A stretch of 6,133 nucleotides of DNA from Rudanella sp. (lineage in GTDB: Bacteria > Bacteroidota > Bacteroidia > Cytophagales > Spirosomataceae), in the NCBI GenBank assembly GCA_026785985.1, contig JAJAYX010000723.1:1-6133 (forward strand), given 5' to 3'. The notes below the pieces were generated by a model. That model ran no database searches and was not told the origin of the DNA. It saw only the letters and a list, made by a program, of their open reading frames with translations. The translations under genes and the position numbers were made by a program. Shown piece after piece: positions 1-4,368 of this stretch (position 1 is the stretch's first letter; each line of letters begins with the position of its first letter).

Positions 1-73
1 CGACAAAGCCGAACAAAGCGATATTTCCGATAAAGAACTGAATCGGCTGCTGAATGAAAACAAGTTAGGATAA
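1..73 (+). CDS. C-terminal end of an unidentified protein (partial)
   Basis: One frame, read from base 2, stays open from the window edge to a TAA at 71-73. It gives 23 residues, a charged tail that includes ISDKELNRLLNENKLG. The hydrophilic, Glu/Asp/Lys/Asn-rich composition is plausible for a helical C-terminus. The frame ends 17 bases before the end of the convergent response-regulator gene, which is a normal convergent layout. The fragment is too short to assign to any family and no motif is recognisable. That it is coding rests only on the open frame, the composition and the gene-like position, so this is a moderate-confidence call. Confidence 0.5.
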   Translation, partial: DKAEQSDISDKELNRLLNENKLG

Positions 74-90
74 TTAATCCCCTGCCCCCC

Positions 91-726
91 TCAAACCAGC
101 CCCTCCCGCAGGGCTTTCGCTACGGCTTCGGTCATAGAGACCACGTGGAGTTTTTCGTAGATGTGCTTCATGTAGGTACGCACTGTCTCGTAACTGATAT
201 TCATCCGGTCCGCAATCATCTTGTAGCTGAGGCCCTCGACCAGATACCGCAGCGTTTCGTGTTCGCGGGCGGTCAGCGTGTAGTCAGGTCTTGTGGTTTT
301 GAGTGGTGGCAATTGCTGGAAAAATCGCACTGCTTTGCGGGCAATGCTGGGCGAGAGGGGTGCCCCGCCCGCGTGTGCATCTTCAATGGCGGCAATCAGC
401 CGGTCGGGGGTAGTATTTTTCAGCACGTAGCCAACGGCTCCGGCGCAGAGCGCACGGAATATTTTGTCTTCTTCATCAAACACCGTCAGTATCACCACAT
501 TCACGTCGGGCAGGGCTGCGTGGATGGCGCGGGTAGCGTCAATGCCGTCGAGGCCCGGCATTTCAATATCCATCAGAATCAGGTCGGGCCGCAGGCTGGC
601 GAGTTGCCGTTCCCACTGTAGCGGGTTAGGGAAAGCCCCGACCAGTTCCAGGCCGGGTATGCCACTCAGTAACACCGACAGAGCATCGCGGATGGCCGGG
701 TTATCTTCGTAAAGGAGAATACGCAT
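91..726 (-). CDS. NarL/FixJ-type two-component response regulator (REC + LuxR HTH)
   Basis: This 211-residue DNA-binding response regulator has the usual length for the NarL family. The N-terminal receiver domain (about 1-120) shows the acidic pair E7-D8, the phosphoacceptor D53 in LILMDIEMPGLDG, the switch residue T81 and the conserved K103 in GYVLKN. A linker of roughly 30 residues leads to a C-terminal LuxR/GerE helix-turn-helix (about 149-211). That domain contains LTAREHETLRYLVEGLSYK, then IADRMNISYETVRTYMKHIYEKL, the typical recognition-helix region. Family knowledge says a partner histidine kinase phosphorylates D53, which promotes dimerisation and promoter binding. No kinase gene is in this window, so the partner is unknown and the regulon cannot be inferred. 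The gene follows the secreted-protein gene in the same direction after a 92-base gap and may or may not share its transcript. It converges with the partial gene at 1-73. All active-site residues are present. Confidence 0.95.
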   Translation of the reverse strand: MRILLYEDNPAIRDALSVLLSGIPGLELVGAFPNPLQWERQLASLRPDLILMDIEMPGLDGIDATRAIHAALPDVNVVILTVFDEEDKIFRALCAGAVGYVLKNTTPDRLIAAIEDAHAGGAPLSPSIARKAVRFFQQLPPLKTTRPDYTLTAREHETLRYLVEGLSYKMIADRMNISYETVRTYMKHIYEKLHVVSMTEAVAKALREGLV

Positions 727-818
727 AGTAGGCCTTTGGCGTTAGATAATCATGGCGCAAACTACGCTGATGCCGAGGTCAACGTCAATCCCCGAATGTG
801 GGGAGGTGGCAGGAACTA

Positions 819-1301
819 TTAAAAAGCTGCCTGATAGGTTATTTCAAGGGTGGTGTTGGTTACCTTCCCTGCTTTCACGATCAGCGGGTTGATTCGTCCA
901 TCAATATCAAACAGATTTCCGTAAAGCCCCTTCGGTTCGCGGGTCATCACAGAATACGTACCCGGCGGCAGGTGATACACACAAAACTTACCCTGCTTAT
1001 CCGATTTGACCGTTTTGACGGGTTTGATCCCCGGTACGTCGATGATAAACCCTTCGTCAGTTGCCTTGACCTGTTCCATCGTTAGCACCGGGTAAACAAC
1101 CACCTCACGTACAACAGGTTGCCCTTTTGGCATAGGTTTGTCAGGGCCAGGCATATGGTTGCCTTTCTTTTCCAGTACCGTTCCGCAAATGCCCTGATTG
1201 GCCATTGGTTTGTGTTTACGGGGTCGAGGTTTTTGGGCCAATGCTGTTGTGCCGACAAGCAAGACAACAAAGAGCCAAATCAGATTACGCATAATGTTCA
1301 T
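819..1301 (-). CDS. Small secreted carboxypeptidase-regulatory-like (CarboxypepD_reg type) protein
   Basis: The product is a 160-residue exported protein. The N-terminus has a short basic start (R5), a hydrophobic core over about 7-19 and a likely signal-peptidase-I site after A22 (TALA/Q). A basic Pro/Lys/Arg-rich stretch follows (about 24-33). The rest resembles the Ig-like carboxypeptidase regulatory fold common in Bacteroidota surface proteins. It has an opening strand ICGTVLEKKGNHMPGPD, a central SDKQGKFCVYHLPPGTYSV (about 100-118) matching the G-x-F/Y-x-(4-6)-PPGTY signature, and a closing strand GKVTNTTLEI. C39 and C107 lie in neighbouring predicted strands and could form a disulphide. 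No enzymatic residues are evident, so it is probably structural or accessory in the periplasm or on the outer surface. An alternative start is M4 (base 1292). The 5' end overlaps the 3' end of the disrupted HEPN frame by 17 bases. The exact role is unknown. Confidence 0.8.
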   Translation of the reverse strand: MNIMRNLIWLFVVLLVGTTALAQKPRPRKHKPMANQGICGTVLEKKGNHMPGPDKPMPKGQPVVREVVVYPVLTMEQVKATDEGFIIDVPGIKPVKTVKSDKQGKFCVYHLPPGTYSVMTREPKGLYGNLFDIDGRINPLIVKAGKVTNTTLEITYQAAF

Positions 1302-1659
1302 TAATAAAGGCCAGAAATTCCTCAGCCATCCTGATTAGTTGCTTAATCTCTTCCAGTGGAAACTCGCCATCCACATCATAATCAGCTATTTGCCGATGGT
1401 CGAACAGGGTGGCAAACGAGTCTTTAAATTATTCCGGTATCTCACCGGTCTTTATGCAGTGAAGCGAGAACATTTCCCGTGAAGCCGAATGCCTTTTTGT
1501 GACAATGTTTTTCTCGGCAAGGAGTCCACGCACGAGCCAGAAAAAGCAATAGTAGCTTGAGGTAATAGCCCCATTAGGAAACTCGGTAGCTGCTACTGTT
1601 TTGGCGTTCGCCAGATACCCTTCTGCTTTCCTGATGCACTGACTTAGGTCTTCGCTCAT
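1285..1659 (-). pseudogene. HEPN-domain toxin-like gene interrupted by an in-frame TAA
   Basis: The ATG at 1659 opens a frame that stops after 76 residues at a TAA on 1429-1431. The same frame then continues for 47 more sense codons to a second TAA at 1285-1287. The N-terminal piece carries the HEPN helix pattern AITSSYYCFFWLVRGLLAEKNI (split: AITSSYYCFFWLVRG, LLAEKNI) and then SLHCIKTGEIPE. The piece after the stop reads FKDSFATLFDHRQIADYDVD and then EEIKQLIRMAEEFLAFI. Together they resemble a complete HEPN protein of about 124 residues (PF05168-like). In this family a conserved Arg plus His/Tyr in the late helices forms the RNase site. The R89-x4-Y94 stretch that would fit it lies beyond the stop. 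With MNT directly upstream this would be a MNT/HEPN module. A single base change (for example GAA to TAA) explains the break, since no frameshift is needed. The truncated 76-residue product (1429-1659) could still be made, but it is probably inactive as a nuclease. Confidence 0.8.
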
Positions 1660-1987
1660 AAACTGGTTTACCGTCTTTTTTAACTTCTCGATAGAAAAGA
1701 CGGTTTGACGTAAGAAACTGACTTTGAGAGGCTACGAATGCCGAGATATGTATAAAATGTTCAAGGTAATAGGCATTTCGGTCTGCTGCTGTGGTCGCTA
1801 CTTCGTTGAATGCTGAAACGTTTTCGTCATCCAGTAGCACCAGATAATCTACGTCCGACCCGTCGTGAAAATCACCCCTGGCGTAGGAACCATACAGAAT
1901 AATTTTAGCCAGCCGGTCGCCGTAATGACGGAGCATAATGTCCGTCACCTCCCGATTCAGTGCCTCTAAGTCTGTTACAATGGCCAT
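1574..1987 (-). CDS. MNT-type nucleotidyltransferase (antitoxin of a MNT/HEPN pair)
   Basis: This 137-residue protein has a minimal nucleotidyltransferase domain. The hallmark motif is GSYARGDFHDGSDVDYLVLL (33-52), which fits GS-x10-D-x-D with metal-binding D45 and D47. Helices before it and a beta strand after it (about 77-85) complete the fold. In characterised pairs, MNT proteins neutralise their HEPN partner by transferring AMP to a tyrosine near the HEPN active site, so an antitoxin role is expected here. The usual family end corresponds to about residue 111 (FYREVKKDGKPVYE). This protein continues 26 residues further in a polar tail (RRPKSVHQ... to VS), so it overlaps the HEPN gene by 86 bases. 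The codon after E111 is CGA, one change from TGA, so the tail may be a run-on. The start ATG lies 23 bases after the stop of the Phd-like gene, which suggests one transcript. Catalytic residues look intact although the partner is broken. Confidence 0.9.
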   Translation of the reverse strand: MAIVTDLEALNREVTDIMLRHYGDRLAKIILYGSYARGDFHDGSDVDYLVLLDDENVSAFNEVATTAADRNAYYLEHFIHISAFVASQSQFLTSNRLFYREVKKDGKPVYERRPKSVHQESRRVSGERQNSSSYRVS

Positions 1988-2010
1988 TACGTTGGCTTTT
2001 ATTTGTCAAA

Positions 2011-2217
2011 TTACAAGCCCAGTTCACGCTTAACTTCATCAAGTGTGTGCCACGATGTCGTCTCGCTTTTTATGTTGATCGCGTGTATGTAATCCAAAAA
2101 GTCTTCCAGACTATCAAAGGAAGCTAAACTTTCCTGTAGAGCTTCATATTCACGATAGTCAATCACGGCAAATTTAGGCTTGCCTTCTGATTCGATGATT
2201 TGTGCCTTTAAAGTCAT
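2011..2217 (-). CDS. Small Phd/YefM-like putative antitoxin without an adjacent RelE-type toxin
   Basis: This 68-residue protein starts at the ATG on 2217. An in-frame TTG three codons upstream (2226) is less likely. The N-terminus MTLKAQIIESEGKPKFAVID is a beta-strand pair like that of Phd/YefM-type antitoxins. It is followed by YREYEALQESL, the usual start of the first helix (Y-x-E-Y-E-x-L). An acidic helical middle (SLEDFLDYIHAI) leads to the end WHTLDEVKRELGL, which resembles the common antitoxin ending (s-l-e-e-V-k-x-E-L-G-L). Such proteins bind their operator through the N-terminal domain and the toxin through the C-terminus. A RelE/ParE toxin would normally follow, but the next gene is the MNT nucleotidyltransferase. 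The gene begins 9 bases after the ftsY stop and so is probably on the ftsY transcript. It may be an orphan antitoxin or an added component of the MNT/HEPN cassette. The family call is by pattern only. Confidence 0.65.
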   Translation of the reverse strand: MTLKAQIIESEGKPKFAVIDYREYEALQESLASFDSLEDFLDYIHAINIKSETTSWHTLDEVKRELGL

Positions 2218-2226
2218 TAGTGCCAA

Positions 2227-3192
2227 TCACTTCTTAAAAAACGAATCGACAAACTCCATCTTGTTGAACGTCTGCAAATCGTCGATGCGCTCACCAACGC
2301 CAATGTATTTCACCGGAATTCGGAACTGATCCGATATGCCAATCACCACGCCCCCTTTGGCCGTGCCATCGAGTTTGGTGATGGCCAAAGCAGTGACTTC
2401 GGTCGCTTTCGTGAACTCCGTGGCTTGAATAAATGCATTTTGCCCCGTCGATCCATCAAGCACCAACAGCACCTCATGAGGGGCCTCAGGCAGGAATTTC
2501 TGCACCACGCGCTTAATTTTGGTCAACTCGTTCATCAGGTTCACTTTGGTGTGGAGCCGCCCCGCCGTGTCGATAATCACCACGTCGGCCTGCATTTCCA
2601 CGGCTTTTTTAACCGCATCGAAAGCCACCGCCGAGGGGTCGGTGTTCATGCCGTGGTCAATCACTGGAACCCCCACGCGACTGCCCCATAGTTTGAGTTG
2701 CTCAACGGCAGCAGCCCGGAAGGTATCGCCCGCTCCCAAAATAACTTTATAGCCCTTTTTATGGAACTGAGCAGCCAACTTGCCGATGGTGGTAGTTTTA
2801 CCCACCCCGTTCACGCCCACCACCATAATCACGTAAGGTCGCTTGTCGGCGGGCAGCGAGAAATCGTCGCGGTCGGCGGTGTCGGTGGGCGATTTGATTT
2901 CGGAGAGCAGCCCGGCAATTTCCTCGCGCAAGATGCGGTCGAGTTCCTCGGTGCCGAGGAATTTATCGCGGGCCACGCGTGCTTCGATACGCCGGATAAT
3001 CTTGACGGTAGTTTCAACACCCACGTCTGAGGTAATCAAAACCTCTTCCAGTTCGTCGAGAACTTCCTCATCTACAGTCGATTTGCCGACCACAGCTCGA
3101 CCGAGTTTGGAGAAGAAACTGTCTTTTGTTTTCTCAAGCCCCTTATCGAGCGTTTCCTTTTTTTCCTTCGAGAAGAGTCCGAATAAAGCCAT
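2227..3192 (-). CDS. ftsY: FtsY, signal recognition particle receptor GTPase
   Basis: This is the receptor for SRP at the inner membrane. It forms a GTP-dependent complex with Ffh and delivers nascent membrane proteins to SecYEG. The 321 residues start at the ATG on 3192 (MALFGLFSKEKKE), the normal beginning of Bacteroidota FtsY. An upstream TTG (3270) would read through the intergenic inverted repeat and is rejected. The short basic/amphipathic N-terminus (1-30) replaces the long acidic A domain of E. coli. The N domain (about 30-100, helical) contains LEEVLITSDVGVETT. The G domain shows the P-loop GVNGVGKTT (126-134), DTFRAAA (156-162), DTAGR (208-212), TKLDG (272-276) and the closing GVGERIDDL (298-306). 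All motifs are intact. The start lies downstream of a strong terminator after DUF4295, so ftsY may need its own promoter, and none matching the consensus was found. The Phd-like gene follows after 9 bases. Confidence 0.98.
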   Translation of the reverse strand: MALFGLFSKEKKETLDKGLEKTKDSFFSKLGRAVVGKSTVDEEVLDELEEVLITSDVGVETTVKIIRRIEARVARDKFLGTEELDRILREEIAGLLSEIKSPTDTADRDDFSLPADKRPYVIMVVGVNGVGKTTTIGKLAAQFHKKGYKVILGAGDTFRAAAVEQLKLWGSRVGVPVIDHGMNTDPSAVAFDAVKKAVEMQADVVIIDTAGRLHTKVNLMNELTKIKRVVQKFLPEAPHEVLLVLDGSTGQNAFIQATEFTKATEVTALAITKLDGTAKGGVVIGISDQFRIPVKYIGVGERIDDLQTFNKMEFVDSFFKK

Positions 3193-3199
3193 TTTTTTA

Positions 3200-3285
3200 G
3201 TAGTTAGTGGCTGGTGTTTGGTAGCTGATGACTGGCTAGCTGACGCATCAGCAAGTGCGCCAATCAGCAACTAACCACTAACTAC
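3200..3285. repeat. Intergenic inverted-repeat element upstream of ftsY
   Basis: An 11-base perfect inverted repeat has arms GTAGTTAGTGG (3200-3210) and CCACTAACTAC (3275-3285). Inside it is a second stem, GCTGATG (3224-3230) with CATCAGC (3246-3252), and a GCTAGC palindrome sits at 3235-3240. The element lies in the ftsY leader, between the DUF4295 terminator and the ftsY ATG. It shares the 12-mer AACTAACCACTA (3269-3280) with the element at 3542-3609. It could fold in the ftsY mRNA, or it may be a dispersed non-coding repeat. Function is unknown. Confidence 0.65.
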
Positions 3286-3311
3286 CGGTCACCCGTTTCT
3301 CAACAAAGCTA

Positions 3312-3340
3312 AAACAAAAAAAGTCCCTCGTCGGGACTTT
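3312..3340 (-). terminator. Rho-independent terminator after DUF4295
   Basis: Read on the minus strand, an 8-bp perfect stem AAAGTCCC/GGGACTTT (3333-3340 with 3320-3327) closes a 5-base loop. It runs into TTTTTTTGTTTT, so this is a strong intrinsic terminator in the direction of rpmG and DUF4295 transcription. It begins about 35 bases after the DUF4295 stop. On the plus strand the stem is followed by no T-run, so it acts in one direction. It separates the ribosomal-protein transcript from ftsY. Confidence 0.85.
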
Positions 3341-3375
3341 CGTGTGTACTCGGATGGCCGATCACTAAAAGGTAA

Positions 3376-3531
3376 TTAACCTTTCAGTGCGTTCTGCACC
3401 TCGTCCACCGGGACCATTTCTTCCTTAAATGTGTAAGCACCTGTTTTAGGCGACTTCACAGCGCGGATAATCTTGGCAAATGCTTTGCCGTTATCCTTCG
3501 TTTTCAGGGTTGCAACTACCTTCTTTGCCAT
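3376..3531 (-). CDS. DUF4295 family small protein
   Basis: This 51-residue basic protein starts MAKKVVATLKTKDNGKAFAK and ends VPVDEVQNALKG. That is the full length and pattern of DUF4295, a family restricted to Bacteroidota and encoded beside rpmG and ftsY. The many lysines and the location with ribosomal-protein genes point to the ribosome. I recall that a Bacteroidota-specific large-subunit protein named bL38 was reported from a Flavobacterium ribosome structure and that DUF4295 may be this protein, but I am not certain of the identity. The gene lies 78 bases after rpmG in the same direction, and that gap is filled by an inverted-repeat element. A strong terminator follows. The leader before the ATG is A-rich on the coding strand (CAACCAAAAAC) with no Shine-Dalgarno sequence, as is usual in this phylum. 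Confidence 0.92.
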   Translation of the reverse strand: MAKKVVATLKTKDNGKAFAKIIRAVKSPKTGAYTFKEEMVPVDEVQNALKG

Positions 3532-3541
3532 GTTTTTGGTT

Positions 3542-3609
3542 GTTAGTAGCCGGTAGCTGGTGGCTGGTTTTTACCGAAAACTAACCACTACCCACTAACG
3601 GCCAGCCAC
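3542..3609. repeat. Intergenic inverted-repeat element between rpmG and DUF4295
   Basis: The arms are imperfect: GTTAGTAG (3542-3549) faces CCACTAAC (3592-3599), and GTGGCTGG (3560-3567) pairs perfectly with CCAGCCAC (3602-3609). The element contains AACTAACCACTA (3579-3590), identical to the element upstream of ftsY. It fills nearly the whole gap between rpmG and DUF4295, so it would be transcribed within the operon. It resembles a family of dispersed short palindromic repeats. Relatedness is by eye and function is unknown. Confidence 0.6.
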
Positions 3610-3792
3610 TCACTTAATTTCTTTATGAAGCGTTACACGCTTGAGGAACGGGTTGTACTTCTTACGCTCGATGCGGCTCGGCGTGTTTTTGCGGTTTTTG
3701 GTCGTAATGTACCGCGACATGCCCGGAGTGCCCGAAGTTTTCTGCTCAGTGCATTCCAAAATTACCTGGATTCTATTGCCTTTCTTAGCCAT
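3610..3792 (-). CDS. rpmG: Large ribosomal subunit protein bL33
   Basis: This is a 60-residue component of the 50S subunit near the E site. The sequence starts [20 protein letters not shown], followed by [19 protein letters not shown] and the C-terminal [17 protein letters not shown]. This is the typical bL33 pattern (ILECTE, YxTxKNRxNTPxRLExKKYxP, T-L-HKE-x-K). Only one cysteine is present, so this is the zinc-free (C-minus) form without the CxxC pairs. Length and ends match the family. The start is the ATG at 3792, behind a well-matched promoter about 30 bases upstream. In many Bacteroidota rpmB precedes rpmG. Here the upstream neighbour is instead a divergent HigBA module. Confidence 0.97.
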   Translation of the reverse strand: MAKKGNRIQVILECTEQKTSGTPGMSRYITTKNRKNTPSRIERKKYNPFLKRVTLHKEIK

Positions 3793-3821
3793 CGCTATGA
3801 TCTATTTTCTCAACAAGAGCG

Positions 3822-3851
3822 CAAAGGTAATAAATACTTCTGTATCTGCAA
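3822..3851 (-). promoter_or_regulatory. Bacteroidota-type promoter for rpmG
   Basis: On the minus strand, TTG (3849-3851) is followed by exactly 19 bases and then TACCTTTG (3822-3829). This is a full match to the Bacteroidota sigma-factor consensus of TTG near -33 and TAnnTTTG near -7. It lies 30 bases upstream of the rpmG ATG, leaving a leader of about 20-25 bases, and it should drive rpmG and DUF4295. No other promoter in the window matches as well. Confidence 0.75.
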
Positions 3852-3888
3852 GGTGCAGTGTTAAACTTAAAAATAAACGCAATCTGTA

Positions 3889-3906
3889 GTTTCTATATAT
3901 GGAAAC
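3889..3906. promoter_or_regulatory. Palindromic operator of the HigBA module
   Basis: The 18-base sequence GTTTCTATATATGGAAAC is a near-perfect palindrome, with only one symmetric pair mismatched. It lies 37 bases before the toxin ATG and overlaps the -33/spacer part of the predicted higB promoter. HigA-type XRE antitoxins normally bind such palindromes and repress their own operon, so this is the likely autoregulatory site. The GTTTC/GAAAC half-sites recur at 4301-4311 and 4358-4365, which supports a shared binding protein. Confidence 0.65.
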
Positions 3907-3920
3907 TTTTGTTACCTTTA
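3891..3920 (+). promoter_or_regulatory. Probable promoter of the higBA module
   Basis: TACCTTTA (3913-3920) matches the Bacteroidota -7 element TAnnTTTG at all but the last base. Nineteen bases upstream is TTC (3891-3893), one base off the TTG of the -33 element. The predicted start of transcription is near 3925-3930, about 15 bases before the toxin ATG. The palindrome at 3889-3906 overlaps the -33 position, so a bound repressor would block RNA polymerase. The match is weaker than that of the rpmG promoter, and this fits a promoter meant to be repressed. Confidence 0.5.
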
Positions 3921-3942
3921 CAACTCACTTAAACAAGTAAGC

Positions 3943-4278
3943 ATGGAAAAGTCCACAGCAATTTTTATCTTATTAGAAACCAAAGAATATTTAGCTTCAT
4001 TGGATGACCCAATCCGAAAGCAATTTAGTAAAGTGTTCGATAAAACCCAGGCTGGAACAAAGGGAGATTGGTTTAAGAAATTAAGGAATACTGATGGAAT
4101 TCACGAATTTAGAGTGTCTTTTAAGAAAAACATTTACCGCATTTTTGCGTTTTGGGACACTTTAGGTGAAACAGAAACTTTAATTGTTTGCACACATGGG
4201 TTAAATAAGAAAACGCAAAAGACTCCAAAAGATGACATAAAAAAAGCAGAAAACTTGAAAAGACAATACTTTAGCTAA
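3943..4278 (+). CDS. HigB-like toxin, RelE/ParE superfamily (phage Gp49-like)
   Basis: This 111-residue protein has the pattern of the Gp49-like HigB family (PF05973). A first helix covers about 14-36. WFKKLRNTDGIHEFRVSFKK (43-62) is the K-L-x(n)-G-x-x-E-x-R core. IYRIFAFW (64-71) is the central strand, LIVCTHGLNKKTQKTPKDDI (80-99) the hallmark h-G-h-x-K-K-x-x-K-T-P motif, and a final helix carries AENLKRQYF. Toxins of this superfamily cleave mRNA at the ribosome. R57, R66 and the lysines K89/K90/K93 are candidates for RNA contact or catalysis. The gene precedes the XRE antitoxin gene by 90 bases, the toxin-first order typical of HigBA. GC content sampled by hand is about 35 percent, against about 55 percent in the barrel gene beyond, a sign of recent transfer. 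I see no truncation. Confidence 0.88.
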   Translation: MEKSTAIFILLETKEYLASLDDPIRKQFSKVFDKTQAGTKGDWFKKLRNTDGIHEFRVSFKKNIYRIFAFWDTLGETETLIVCTHGLNKKTQKTPKDDIKKAENLKRQYFS

Positions 4279-4300
4279 GATAAGTTCATAACAACGAATA

Positions 4301-4365
4301 GTTTCGGAAACTTAAGCACTATCGTAATAACTACCAATAAAGCATAGTATCACATTATCCGAAAC
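4301..4365. promoter_or_regulatory. Second set of GTTTC/GAAAC operator-like repeats in the higB-higA gap
   Basis: The 11-base palindrome GTTTCGGAAAC (4301-4311) lies in the 90-base gap between the toxin and antitoxin genes. A second half-site, TCCGAAAC (4358-4365), ends 3 bases before the antitoxin ATG and is the exact reverse complement of GTTTCGGA at 4301-4308. The two therefore form an 8-base inverted repeat with a spacer of about 49 bases. The half-sites match the operator ahead of higB. They may be secondary binding sites controlling antitoxin-only transcription, or they may form an mRNA stem hiding the antitoxin start. No good promoter consensus was seen here. Confidence 0.5.
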
Positions 4366-4368
4366 TTT

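Noticed and set aside
735..790. Promoter for the response regulator (TTGACGTTGACC ... GTAGTTTG, minus strand)
   Set aside because: The -7 element has two mismatches to TAnnTTTG and the spacing is ambiguous, so support is too weak to list.
787..806. Hairpin CCCC-GAATGT-GGGG after the secreted-protein gene as a terminator
   Set aside because: The stem is only 4 bp and no T-run follows on either strand.
1429..1431. Programmed readthrough of the HEPN TAA
   Set aside because: TAA followed by T is a poor readthrough context and no downstream stem or recoding signal is visible. A plain nonsense mutation is simpler.
2218..2226. Earlier TTG start for the Phd-like gene
   Set aside because: It would add only three residues and sit against the ftsY stop. 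The ATG at 2217 fits the family N-terminus.
2425..3030. Several long plus-strand open frames opposite ftsY
   Set aside because: They are antisense shadows of a clearly conserved gene, with low-complexity Ser/Arg-rich or His-rich translations and no family resemblance.
3193..3270. Longer ftsY from a TTG at 3270
   Set aside because: The extra 26 residues are translated from the intergenic inverted repeat, while the ATG at 3192 gives the standard FtsY N-terminus MALFGLFSKEKKE.
4279..4368. Internal antitoxin promoter
   Set aside because: TAGTTTCG at 4299-4306 resembles a -7 element but no TTG lies at the right distance. Only the repeats are supported.
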